Counted from the first letter of the stretch, positions 1 to 6,498 are shown. The stretch is 14,691 nucleotides of DNA from Pseudonocardiales bacterium (GCA_030840415.1 JAVEEO010000309.1:1-14691), one strand, 5' to 3'. Numbers and translations are program-made. The notes: generated by a model not told the origin, from the sequence alone.

Positions 1-246
1 CAGTTCAGCTACGTGGTCGAGACCGAGCGCCGGTTCTACCTCACCAACGACGTCCAGCTGGTACCCCGCAATGCCGACGGCGAGGTCTACTTCGAGGTGA
101 CGATGCGCGACGCCTGGGTCTGGGACATGTACCGCCCGGCGCGCTTCGTCAAGAACGTCCGGGTGCTGACCTTCAAGGACGTCAACGTCGAGGAGCTGGA
201 GAAGCCGGACCTCGATCTGGGCGGCAAGAGCCCGTTCGGCACCTGA
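1..246 (+). CDS. DUF2469 family protein (3' part)
   Basis: The reading frame is open from base 1, so the gene starts outside the window; an internal GTG at 13 is not the real start. About 81 residues are visible. They match from memory the C-terminal four fifths of the roughly 100-residue DUF2469 family (Rv2901c in M. tuberculosis), with the conserved runs VETERRFYL, DGEVYFEV, DAWVWDMYRPARFV and VLTFKDVNVEE. The family has no established biochemical function. In actinobacteria it usually sits between rnhB and yraN, which agrees with yraN following here. A strong hairpin begins 47 bases after the stop, so this is probably the last gene of its transcript. Family assignment is secure; function is unknown. 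Confidence 0.93.
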   Translation, partial: QFSYVVETERRFYLTNDVQLVPRNADGEVYFEVTMRDAWVWDMYRPARFVKNVRVLTFKDVNVEELEKPDLDLGGKSPFGT

Positions 247-292
247 CTTTGCACGGTCGGGGTGAGGTGGCGATGCCGCTGCCCCAGAACGA

Positions 293-323
293 CGAACGCC
301 CCCACCTTCGGTGAGGGCGTTCG
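293..323 (+). terminator. Hairpin terminator after the DUF2469 gene
   Basis: CGAACGCCC (293-301) pairs perfectly with GGGCGTTCG (315-323). After one mismatch (302/314), CACC (303-306) pairs with GGTG (310-313) around a TTC loop. There is no T tract after the stem, which is common in high-GC actinobacteria. It stands 47 bases past the DUF2469 stop and well before yraN. Confidence 0.8.
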
Positions 324-576
324 CTCGATGACGCTGGATCCGCGACTGCGCCTCTCGGCGAGTGGCCGCTCGTAGCGGCGAAGGGGTTGGCGCCCGGGGC
401 ATGCACGCGGACCAGCAAGGTTGTCAACGGCTTCGGTCGGTCAAGCATTCCCTGTCGGCCAGCCTGCACCGGACGCGCCTTCGAGCGGACCTGACGGCCG
501 TCCACAGCGGTGCTCGTTTTCCACAGCAGGCGTTTGTCGCCCGGATGTGTACTCCCATTCGGGCAGGGTCAGGTCC
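324..576. other. Non-coding gap before yraN
   Basis: Together with the terminator, 247-576 is a 330-bp gap. I see no convincing gene: the frames that cross it have atypical composition, and the frame running into yraN only becomes YraN-like at 577. The gap must hold the yraN-comM promoter, but I cannot pick one with confidence. TTGTCA at 420-425 could be a -35, with no good -10 at the right distance. Confidence 0.5.
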
Positions 577-933
577 ATGCACTTCAAGGACGCGCTGGGA
601 CGCTACGGCGAAGCGATCGCCGCTCGCTGCCTGACCGACTCCGGTCACCGGCTGATCGAGACCAACTGGCGCTGTGACCGGGGCGAGATCGACATCATCG
701 CCGCAGACGGGCGCACTCTGGTTATCTGCGAGGTCAAGACCCGCACCTCGCTGGCCTTCGGCGAGCCGGCCGAGGCGGTGGGCGAGGCGAAGTCCAGACG
801 GTTGCGGTTGCTGGCCACCCGATGGTTGGCCGAGCATCCCGGCGGCTGGGAGTCGGTCCGCTTCGACGTGGTGTCGGTGCTGCGCCTGGCGCACGGGCCG
901 GCGCAGGTGCGGCATCTGCGGGCGGTGTTCTGA
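577..933 (+). CDS. yraN: YraN / UPF0102 family endonuclease-like protein
   Basis: 118 residues, the usual YraN length (about 115-125). The family has a restriction-endonuclease-like fold with an unproven role in DNA processing. The nuclease-like core is visible: RYGE near residue 9, then ETNWRCDRGEIDIIAADG and LVICEVKTR, where E of GEIDII, D of IDII and the E-V-K triad correspond to the PD-(D/E)xK signature. I chose the ATG at 577 because AGGG (565-568) lies 8 bases before it and the family begins at about this point. The open frame extends back to 421, but that extension has no family similarity. The stop TGA overlaps the comM ATG (TGATG), implying one transcript and translational coupling. 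Confidence 0.92.
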   Translation: MHFKDALGRYGEAIAARCLTDSGHRLIETNWRCDRGEIDIIAADGRTLVICEVKTRTSLAFGEPAEAVGEAKSRRLRLLATRWLAEHPGGWESVRFDVVSVLRLAHGPAQVRHLRAVF

Positions 934-2375
934 TGGCGCTGGCCGGCACCCTGTCGATCGCGCTGTCCGGGGTGTCCGGGCGGCTGATCGAGGTCGAGGC
1001 CGACCTGTCCGCGGGATTGCCGGGCCTGACGTTCACCGGACTGCCTGACGTCTCGGTGCTGGAATCCCGCGACCGGATCAGGGCAGCGGTCCTGAACTCG
1101 GGCTGGGCCTGGCCGAACAAGCGGATTACCGTCGCGCTGCTGCCGGCCGACGTCCGCAAGTACGGCTCGGTGTTCGACGTGGCGCTGGCGGTGTCGGTGC
1201 TCGCCGCGGCCGGCGAGGTACCGGCTACCGCGGTGGCCGGAGTGGTGTGGCTGGCCGAGCTGGGGCTGGACGGGCGGCTGCGGCCGGTCCGCGGAGCGCT
1301 GCCCGCGGTGCTGGCCGCGCGCGAGGCGGGGGTGCGGCGGGTGGTGGTGTCACCGGGCAACGCGGCGGAGGCGGCCCTGGTGACCGGCCTGGACGTACTG
1401 GTGGCCGGCTCGCTGACCGAGGTGGTGCTGGCCCTGCGCGGCGGCGCGCCACTGGTGCCGGCACCGGCGAGCCACTCCGATCCGGGCGCGGCGTTGCCCG
1501 ACCTCGCCGACGTGGTGGGCCAGCCGGTTGCCCGGCGGGCCCTGGAGATCGCTGCCGCAGGGGCGCACCATTTGCTGCTGGAGGGCGCGCCTGGAGCCGG
1601 CAAGACCATGCTGGCCGAGCGGTTGCCCTCGATCCTGCCGGAGCTGGAGCCGGCGGCCGCGCTGGAGGTGACCGCGATCCATTCGGTGGCCGGCGTGCTT
1701 CCCGGCGGTGCCGGCCTGCTGCGGCGGCCACCGCTGCAGGCACCGCACCACACCTCGTCGATGGCGGCCCTGGTGGGCGGCGGCAGCGGGCTGGGACGGC
1801 CGGGTGCCGCGTCGCTGGCCCACCGTGGCGTGCTGGTGCTCGACGAAGCGGCCGAGTTCAAGCCCACCGTGCTCGACTCGCTGCGCCAGCCGCTGGAATC
1901 GGGGGAGATCGTGCTGCACCGGACCGGGGGAGCGGTCAGCTACCCGGCCCGGTTCCAGCTGGTGATGGCCACCAACCCGTGCCCGTGCGGGGCCAGCAAG
2001 GACACCGACTGCTCCTGCACGCCGGATGCCCGCCGCCGGTACCGGCGCCGGCTGTCCGGTCCGCTGCTGGACCGGATCGACCTGCAGATCCCGATCGATC
2101 CGGTCTCGCGTGCCGAACTGATGCAGGATCTGCAGGCTCGAGAGCCGAGCGTCGCGGTGGCCGGCCGGGTGGCCGGCGCCCGGGCGGCAGCCAGGGACCG
2201 GTGGGCACCGTTCGGCTGGAACACCAATGCCGAGGTGCCCGGGCCGGTGCTGCGCTCCCGCGCCTGGCGGCCACCGCGCCAGGCCCTGAGCCGCTTGGAG
2301 GACGAGCTGGAACGGGGTGGGCTGAGCGCGCGCGGCTGCGACCGGGTGCTGAAGCTCTATTGGATAGCGGTCTAG
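933..2375 (+). CDS. comM: YifB/ComM Mg-chelatase-like AAA+ ATPase, 3' end replaced by element
   Basis: ComM is a hexameric AAA+ branch-migration helicase that helps integrate incoming DNA during natural transformation in Gram-negative bacteria; its role in actinobacteria is not established. Visible parts: N-terminal Lon-protease-like ChlI domain (about 1-170), Walker A GAPGAGKT (218-225), Walker B LVLDEAAE (301-308), a cysteine cluster NPCPCGASKDTDCSC (348-362), and GPLLDRIDL (about 376-384). The start overlaps the yraN stop. The host frame continues to K474-L475; after that the mobile element contributes Y-W-I-A-V and a TAG. Normal family members continue with a conserved helix beginning like SWTLADLAG, and exactly that sequence is found at 11618 onward. 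The 480-residue product lacks the end of the C-terminal Mg-chelatase helical domain. It is probably impaired, though it may still fold. Confidence 0.96.
   Translation: MALAGTLSIALSGVSGRLIEVEADLSAGLPGLTFTGLPDVSVLESRDRIRAAVLNSGWAWPNKRITVALLPADVRKYGSVFDVALAVSVLAAAGEVPATAVAGVVWLAELGLDGRLRPVRGALPAVLAAREAGVRRVVVSPGNAAEAALVTGLDVLVAGSLTEVVLALRGGAPLVPAPASHSDPGAALPDLADVVGQPVARRALEIAAAGAHHLLLEGAPGAGKTMLAERLPSILPELEPAAALEVTAIHSVAGVLPGGAGLLRRPPLQAPHHTSSMAALVGGGSGLGRPGAASLAHRGVLVLDEAAEFKPTVLDSLRQPLESGEIVLHRTGGAVSYPARFQLVMATNPCPCGASKDTDCSCTPDARRRYRRRLSGPLLDRIDLQIPIDPVSRAELMQDLQAREPSVAVAGRVAGARAAARDRWAPFGWNTNAEVPGPVLRSRAWRPPRQALSRLEDELERGGLSARGCDRVLKLYWIAV
2341..2375 (+). other. attL: left attachment junction
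   Basis: Host comM reads through codon K474 (AAG at 2352-2354), then the core AGCT at 2353-2356, then element sequence CTATTGGATAGCGG. Compared with the right junction, identity is limited to AGCT; the flanking bases differ on both sides (A versus T before, C versus G after). A core this short is typical of serine integrases. The exact cut dinucleotide cannot be told from the product sites alone. Confidence 0.88.
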
Positions 2376-2382
2376 CAGAGGT

Positions 2383-2434
2383 GGCATAAGAGGGTTGCCG
2401 CCCGGGCATATCTGCGGGCATAGTTACTGGCATG
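2383..2434 (+). promoter_or_regulatory. Left-end promoter region with GGCATA repeats
   Basis: GGCATA occurs at 2383-2388, 2405-2410 and 2417-2422, and GGCATG at 2429-2434, the last three copies spaced 12 bp apart. TTGCCG (2395-2400) and CATAGT (2419-2424), 18 bp apart, could be -35 and -10. Transcription would then begin at or next to the ATG at 2432, giving a leaderless message. No Shine-Dalgarno sequence precedes that ATG. The repeats look like an operator, but no regulator is identified. Confidence 0.42.
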
Positions 2435-2629
2435 GCTGATAGCACACCCGACAAGGTGTTGGAGAACCGCCTTCGTCGTATGGCTGCCCGCCAGGGGTAC
2501 ACCGTTCGCCGCACCCGGCGACGCGATCCCCGCGCCATCGACTACGGCACCTACTCGGTGCTGTCGCCGGCCGGCGAGGTCGTGGTCGAGGGCTTGACCA
2601 TCAAACAGTTGGAGGAATGGTTGGACTGA
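2432..2629 (+). CDS. Conserved small basic protein, 65 aa
   Basis: Small soluble protein of a type I recognise from many actinobacteria and their phages without a known function: an N-terminal basic helix (ENRLRRMAARQGYTVRR), the motif RRRDPRAIDYGTY, and a C-terminal part with a glycine turn and a final helix (LTIKQLEEWLD). No transmembrane segment or signal peptide. It is the first gene inside attL, transcribed into the element, opposite to the phage structural genes. No ribosome binding site is seen, and a possible -10 lies about 8 bases before the ATG, so leaderless translation is plausible. A strong hairpin follows at 2638. The frame's conserved character makes it a real gene; any role in lysogeny or immunity would be a guess. 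Confidence 0.75.
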   Translation: MADSTPDKVLENRLRRMAARQGYTVRRTRRRDPRAIDYGTYSVLSPAGEVVVEGLTIKQLEEWLD

Positions 2630-2637
2630 CAGCAGAC

Positions 2638-2676
2638 GGCCCCCGGTGCGGTGTTGGTAGCACCGAACCGAGGGCC
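2638..2676 (+). terminator. Hairpin terminator after the 65-aa gene
   Basis: GGCCCCCGGTGCGGTG (2638-2653) pairs with CACCGAACCGAGGGCC (2661-2676), 14 of 16 positions matching, around a 7-base loop. TTGATCG follows, so there is no real T tract. It separates the 65-aa gene from the next rightward gene. Confidence 0.65.
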
Positions 2677-2727
2677 TTGATCGAAACCCCCAGCGATCCG
2701 CTACAGAGCCCAGGAAGGTTCCGACCC

Positions 2728-3198
2728 GTGAACAAGAGTACCCAGCCCGACCCTGTGATACGCCCGGACGACCTCCTCCTCACCGAGCAGGAATGGCACG
2801 CCCGAGCGCGTGACGAACTCGCGCACATGATGGGCGCCGTGGTGATCTTCACCTCGGACGCACCGATGAGCGACAGTGAACTGCTGTCGGTGTTCAACTT
2901 CCTGGAGATTGGCCCCGATGGCCGGCACCCCCGAGAGGGCAGGCTGTACGGGCGACTGGGCGCCTGCCAGGCTGTGATGTTCGTGCACTGGCCGGACTCG
3001 GCCGCGCGGCTGCTCACGATCAAGTACAACCAGAAATTGGCGACCATCGGACAGCCGGGGCTGATCAGCTCATTGGGCCAAGACATGCGCAGGGGCATCG
3101 GGCGAGATGGCCTGCCCGACATGGACGAGTTGCTGATCGGCGCGCGGCTGGACCTCATCGTCCAGCGGGAAGCGTTCAACGTCAGGACCGCCTGGTGA
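2728..3198 (+). CDS. Hypothetical element protein, 156 aa
   Basis: I do not recognise the family. The product is soluble, with no signal peptide or membrane helix, and has the look of a compact alpha/beta domain: an early acidic helix (LTEQEWHARARDELAHMM), a hydrophobic strand (GAVVIFTSD), a middle part (GRLYGRLGACQAVMFVHW) and a C-terminal helix ending in FNVRTAW. I placed the start at the GTG (2728) because AGGAAGG (2712-2718) lies 9 bases upstream. The frame is open back to 2617, but that would run through the hairpin at 2638-2676. It is in the rightward left-end cluster, away from the structural genes, where satellites often carry immunity or accessory genes. No function can be assigned. 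Confidence 0.72.
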   Translation: MNKSTQPDPVIRPDDLLLTEQEWHARARDELAHMMGAVVIFTSDAPMSDSELLSVFNFLEIGPDGRHPREGRLYGRLGACQAVMFVHWPDSAARLLTIKYNQKLATIGQPGLISSLGQDMRRGIGRDGLPDMDELLIGARLDLIVQREAFNVRTAW

Positions 3199-3238
3199 GC
3201 GGGCACCCGTTGATGCTGCCCGAGTCGGTGAGCTGACC

Positions 3239-3430
3239 GTGGCGTACTGGGACGACTGGGAGGATCGGGCGAGGCGATACGTGCCGCCACCACGGCGCCG
3301 CCGCACCGACCGGTGGCAGCACAAGCTACAGGTAGCCCTTGCGCTGCTCGGGTCGCACTCTGCGGTGTGGGCCTGCACGCAGTGGTGGGTGGAGGTCAAC
3401 CGCTTCATGAGCGGGCCGCACCAGCGCTGA
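3239..3430 (+). CDS. Small tryptophan- and arginine-rich protein, 63 aa
   Basis: Unrecognised. GTG start with a weak GGTGAG (3227-3232) six bases upstream. The N-terminal half is acidic and aromatic (MAYWDDWEDRARRYV), then a run PPPRRRR, then a mildly hydrophobic stretch (QVALALLGSHSAVWA) and a second tryptophan pair (TQWWVEVNRF). The hydrophobic stretch is short for a membrane helix. It lies in the same direction as the neighbouring rightward genes and is followed directly by a perfect palindrome and a long hairpin. It could be spurious, but the ordered placement between regulatory structures favours a real small gene. Confidence 0.45.
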   Translation: MAYWDDWEDRARRYVPPPRRRRTDRWQHKLQVALALLGSHSAVWACTQWWVEVNRFMSGPHQR

Positions 3431-3459
3431 TTTATCGCGGGCAAGTTGGCCGCGATAAA
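3431..3459. promoter_or_regulatory. Perfect 10-bp inverted repeat
   Basis: TTTATCGCGG (3431-3440) and CCGCGATAAA (3450-3459) are exact reverse complements around 9 bases. It starts directly after the stop of the 63-aa gene. As RNA it is a stable hairpin flanked by A/U on both sides, and as DNA it is a symmetric protein-binding site. Terminator and operator are both possible. Confidence 0.55.
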
Positions 3460-3464
3460 CGGGG

Positions 3465-3504
3465 GAGCCGGGCTGTTGTCATAAATCTGACACCGGCCCG
3501 GCTC
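3465..3504 (+). terminator. Long interrupted hairpin, probable terminator
   Basis: GAGCCGGGC (3465-3473) pairs with GCCCGGCTC (3496-3504). Inside, TGTCA (3477-3481) pairs with TGACA (3488-3492) around TAAATC, with a 3-by-3-base internal loop between the two stems. TCTGTTGTG follows. It lies between the 63-aa gene and the 55-aa membrane gene, so it either ends the first transcript or forms the leader of the second. Confidence 0.6.
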
Positions 3505-3518
3505 TCTGTTGTGTCACG

Positions 3519-3686
3519 ATGACGGGCATGTGGTTCATCATCGCCGGGCTGTGCTTCGGGGTGGCCTGCGGAACGATCGCTCAGCAGCGCGGCCGGGCGT
3601 TCCTAGAGTGGTTCGTCATCGGGGCGGTGACGGGCATCTTCGGGCTTGGGTTCCTGCTCTACCGCACCCGCGACCGCTACGTCTAA
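3519..3686 (+). CDS. Small two-helix membrane protein, 55 aa
   Basis: A short frame from ATG 3519 to TAA 3684-3686. It encodes two hydrophobic segments (WFIIAGLCFGVACGTIA, residues 5-21, and WFVIGAVTGIFGLGFLL, residues 31-47) joined by a polar loop QQRGRAFLE and ended by RTRDRYV. The pattern of small-residue helix, IAxxxGR, W-F, glycine-rich helix is common in small membrane proteins of actinobacteria and their phages. No Shine-Dalgarno is seen before either M1 or M4. Its last 84 bases overlap the end of the leftward 98-aa gene. A membrane role such as superinfection exclusion is conceivable but unsupported. Confidence 0.62.
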   Translation: MTGMWFIIAGLCFGVACGTIAQQRGRAFLEWFVIGAVTGIFGLGFLLYRTRDRYV

Positions 3687-3899
3687 CGCGACCCCCAAGA
3701 TCTTCTGCTGCTCGCGGAGCGTCAACACGGCCGCAGTGAGCAAGTCCCACAGGAACTCGATGTCGACCCGCCCCTCGTCATCGGTGGGCACCCACTCGCT
3801 GTAGGCAGCCAGCACCGGCGAGTGGCTGAGCACCAGCCCTTGCAGGCAGTCCATCACACTGCGGACGTTCTTCGTCGTGTCGTCCTCGGGCCAGGTCAC
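3603..3899 (-). CDS. Hypothetical protein coupled to the tape measure gene, 98 aa
   Basis: GTG start overlapping the tape measure TGA by four bases (GTGA), so translation is almost certainly coupled. The product is acidic and soluble, with a central amphipathic/hydrophobic part (IEFLWDLLTAAVLTLREQQKILGVALDVAVAGAV, shown here as two helical segments around residues 46-60 and 62-80) and a charged tail. I do not recognise it. In tailed phages the genes after the tape measure encode baseplate or tip proteins, but this one is far too small for a distal tail protein. Its 3' end overlaps the convergent 55-aa gene by 84 bases. Confidence 0.7.
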   Translation of the reverse strand: MTWPEDDTTKNVRSVMDCLQGLVLSHSPVLAAYSEWVPTDDEGRVDIEFLWDLLTAAVLTLREQQKILGVALDVAVAGAVEQEPKPEDARHRPDDEPL

Positions 3900-6370
3900 C
3901 AGGGCATCCGCATCCCGTTGCGCTCGGCCTGAGCCAGCGCGGGGACGACGGCCCGGGCGATCTGGTCCGCGCTGGCCAAAGGCTGGGCGACGTGAACGTG
4001 GACGTGAGTGTCGCCACCACGGCCACGGCTCGACGAGTCCATAGCGCGGACCTGGGACGCCGACGCGACCCGGGAGCCACGGGGCAGGAACACCCGCTCG
4101 CGGCCCTGCTCACCTACATCGGCCCACCCACCGGGCGCGTAGGTGGTGCCGGATGCGAACGCCTGCCGCCCGCCCGATACGCCGTGCGAGGTTTGCGTCA
4201 CGACGTGGATCGTAGCGACCTGACCGTTCGCGTAGTCGATGACGGAGCGGATCACGGCCCTAGCGGCACCAGCGCCGACGACCGCAAGGCTGGTGCTCAC
4301 GCTGTTGGGTATGTGGTGCAGCGCGGCCTGGTGGGCGGCGACCGCCGCCCGGGCCGCCTTGTCCTCCACCTCGATATCGGTCTTGATGGACTTCGGCACC
4401 CCACCGTACTTTTTGATCAGCGCGTCAACGGCGTCCTTGCTGAACCCCGCCGCGACAGCCTGCTTCCGCAGCGCCGCCTCATCCGTGAGGTAGTGCCGGG
4501 CGGCGTTCGCGGATGACTGCCCGGCCTTCTCCAACGCCACGGCGTGAGCCTGCGCAGCCTTGATCGAGGACAGCACAGCCTCTTGGTTCGTCCGGCCCTT
4601 CGCGGAGTTGTCGTCCAGCGCGTGCCCGTTCTCCTTCACTCCCTCGGTCAGAGCGTGTACCGAGTCGAGGAACCCGAGCTGGGCGGACTTGACGTCCAGC
4701 GATCGGCCGTTGAGGAAGTCCAGCCCTGCCGCCAGCGACGCCGCCGCCTTGGCCTCGGCGGTGATATCGGCAGCAGCCTGCCGAGCTGCTTCCGCCTGCG
4801 CCTTCGTCGCGGCAGTCTCGGCAGCTGCAGCATCGGCTGCGGCCTTGTTCGCTGCGGCGCTGTCGTCGGCGGCCTTGGTGGTGGGCTTGTTCTTCGGCTG
4901 GCTGGGCTTGTCGCTGAACGGCTTCCAGTTCTGGAGGTTGAACGGGTTGCGGTCCTCCCACCACAGCTTCGGCTTCGTCGCTAGCTGCTTGTTCTGCTGG
5001 GCGATCCCTACCGCCAGGCCAGCGGGAATCGCGGCAATCCTGAGCATGGATGCAGCACCGGCGGTGCGCGCGGCGGCAAGGTGGCGTGTAGCGACCACTT
5101 CGGACTCGATCGCGGATGCCGTCGCCGCCGATTGGAAACCGAGAGCACGCGACAGGGGTATTGCGAGCTTGGCTGAGGCATTCCAGGCACTTGCTGCAAC
5201 GGCCGCACCGGCAGCGGCTAGCTTGAACCCGACAACCCCGACGACGACCGCCTCAATCGCTGTCGCGTTGTCGTTGATGATGTGGAGCCCGTCATTGATG
5301 ACGGGTAGCAGCTTGTTTCCGATGCTGATTTCCAGCGAACTGACGTTGGCCTCAAGGGTCTTCATCTGACCCTCGTTCGACTTCAACCAGTCGTTCCAGG
5401 ACTGGTTGAAGGTCTTGCCGCCCCGCGCGACCTCCTCCGTCTTCAAGCGGTACCGGTCTATCTGGCCGATGAGCACCGCGAGCCCCGGGCCGGCCTTCTT
5501 GCCGAACACCTCGGTCAACACGCCGCCGACCTCGGTGGTGCCGACCTTCGCGGCTTTCAGGTGCGCGTAGAGGTCTTCGAGCGCCGAGCTCAACCCGCCC
5601 TTGGCCATGTCGTCGCGGAGCTTCGTTGTCGACAGCCCGAGCCGCTTGAGGGTGTCCGCACCCTGAGCCGCCGGGGTGGACAACGCCTGCACCGCCATGC
5701 GCAGCATGGTCGCGGCGTCGGCGCCTCGGATGTTGTTGTCACCGAAAGTGGCAAGCGCCGCGCCTACGTCGTTGAGGCTGAGTCCGTAGCCCTTGACCAC
5801 CGTCAGGACACCCGACGCCAGGGCATCGTTCAGGTCTTGCATCTTCATGTCACCAGCGCCGACGATGGCGTTCAGCGAGCCCATCGCGGCGGCCATGTCC
5901 TGCACCCCGGGGATGCCGGACGCGATGGTCGAGGTCAGCGCGTTGGTGGTGGCCTCGAGGTCCGCGTGCCCGACGTTCGCACCCTCGGCCGCGATCCTGA
6001 CAGCCTCCAGGCCCTTCGCGCCGCGCAGCCCGGTCGATTCGATGTGATAGAGGCTGACGGCCATCTCGTCCGCGCCGGTGGCGACCTGCGGAGCCAGCTT
6101 CAACAACTGCCCGGACTGCTTGTTGACCTCATCCATCGACACGCCCGCTTGGGTGTGCAGCAGCAGCATGTCCGACTGGTACTTCGTCGCCTTCTTGGCT
6201 GCGTCGGCCAAGCCGATAGCCAGACCGGCAGCGGCCAGCGCGCCGTGCTTGATGAACGCGCCGGACATCTTGGCCCCGGACGCCTCGGCTTCACCGGCGA
6301 CCTTCTTGAACACCTTGCCGGCGGTGACGTCCTCGCCGAACAGCAGGAAATGCAGTGACTTACTCGCCAT
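3896..6370 (-). CDS. Phage tail tape measure protein (TP901 type)
   Basis: 824 residues. Tape measure proteins fill the tail tube of long-tailed phages, fix its length and are ejected at infection. Visible parts: short N-terminal start (SLHFLLFGEDVTAGKVF), the TP901-type core from about 60 to 300 with YQSDMLLLHTQAG, ATGADEMAVSLYHI and DVGAALATFGDNN, hydrophobic segments at about 371-398 and 436-456, an alanine-rich coil at about 499-550, and the typical C-terminal WADVGEQGRERVFLPRGSRV. Frame and C-terminus are intact. ATG at 6370 has GGAAGG 9 bases upstream, but that site lies inside a hairpin. By the usual rule of about 0.15 nm per residue it would specify a tail near 120 nm. Oddly, no tube, terminator or chaperone gene accompanies it, and the capsid gene is the direct upstream neighbour. 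Confidence 0.93.
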   Translation of the reverse strand: MASKSLHFLLFGEDVTAGKVFKKVAGEAEASGAKMSGAFIKHGALAAAGLAIGLADAAKKATKYQSDMLLLHTQAGVSMDEVNKQSGQLLKLAPQVATGADEMAVSLYHIESTGLRGAKGLEAVRIAAEGANVGHADLEATTNALTSTIASGIPGVQDMAAAMGSLNAIVGAGDMKMQDLNDALASGVLTVVKGYGLSLNDVGAALATFGDNNIRGADAATMLRMAVQALSTPAAQGADTLKRLGLSTTKLRDDMAKGGLSSALEDLYAHLKAAKVGTTEVGGVLTEVFGKKAGPGLAVLIGQIDRYRLKTEEVARGGKTFNQSWNDWLKSNEGQMKTLEANVSSLEISIGNKLLPVINDGLHIINDNATAIEAVVVGVVGFKLAAAGAAVAASAWNASAKLAIPLSRALGFQSAATASAIESEVVATRHLAAARTAGAASMLRIAAIPAGLAVGIAQQNKQLATKPKLWWEDRNPFNLQNWKPFSDKPSQPKNKPTTKAADDSAAANKAAADAAAAETAATKAQAEAARQAAADITAEAKAAASLAAGLDFLNGRSLDVKSAQLGFLDSVHALTEGVKENGHALDDNSAKGRTNQEAVLSSIKAAQAHAVALEKAGQSSANAARHYLTDEAALRKQAVAAGFSKDAVDALIKKYGGVPKSIKTDIEVEDKAARAAVAAHQAALHHIPNSVSTSLAVVGAGAARAVIRSVIDYANGQVATIHVVTQTSHGVSGGRQAFASGTTYAPGGWADVGEQGRERVFLPRGSRVASASQVRAMDSSSRGRGGDTHVHVHVAQPLASADQIARAVVPALAQAERNGMRMPW

Positions 6371-6378
6371 GTGCTACG

Positions 6379-6398
6379 GCCTTCCAGTGAGGGAAGGC
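6379..6398 (-). promoter_or_regulatory. Hairpin enclosing the tape measure ribosome binding site
   Basis: On the minus strand GCCTTCC (6398-6392) pairs with GGAAGGC (6385-6379) around CTCACT, a perfect 7-bp stem. The second arm contains the Shine-Dalgarno GGAAGG, 9 bases from the ATG at 6370. While folded it should hide the ribosome binding site. Confidence 0.6.
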
Positions 6399-6493
6399 GC
6401 GACGGCGGAGGGTGGGGCCTTGGACCGACCGGTACCACCGGTCTTGCCCATCCCTTAGCGGACCAGAAGATGCCGCCTTGCCGCCGTCGCGCC
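6396..6493 (-). repeat. 13-bp perfect inverted repeat between capsid and tape measure genes
   Basis: GGCGCGACGGCGG (6396-6408) and CCGCCGTCGCGCC (6481-6493) are exact reverse complements, 72 bp apart. One arm begins five bases after the capsid stop codon. The other shares three bases (6396-6398) with the hairpin that hides the tape measure ribosome binding site. Between the arms lies a second palindrome, GACCGGT-ACC-ACCGGTC (6427-6443). Confidence 0.7.
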
Positions 6494-6498
6494 AAGTT

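Noticed and set aside
421..576. Upstream extension of the yraN frame
   Set aside because: The 52 extra residues are not YraN-like, and the ATG at 577 has its own ribosome binding site at the family's usual start.
734..1867. Long leftward frame opposite comM
   Set aside because: Composition of a GC-rich antisense shadow (proline, serine, arginine, alanine), no domain, and fully covered by the clear comM gene.
2341..2380. tRNA gene as integration target
   Set aside because: No tRNA is present at either junction; the target is protein-coding comM, normal for serine integrases.
2617..2727. Longer start for the 156-aa gene
   Set aside because: It would translate the hairpin at 2638-2676; the GTG at 2728 has AGGAAGG nine bases upstream.
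3509..3739. 76-aa rightward frame
   Set aside because: It overlaps the 55-aa membrane gene in another frame and is arginine/proline-rich without pattern, while the 55-aa frame has two clean hydrophobic helices.
6100..6495. TTG-start leftward frame across the capsid-tape measure gap
   Set aside because: It runs out of frame through the tape measure gene with shadow composition; the gap is better explained by RNA structure.
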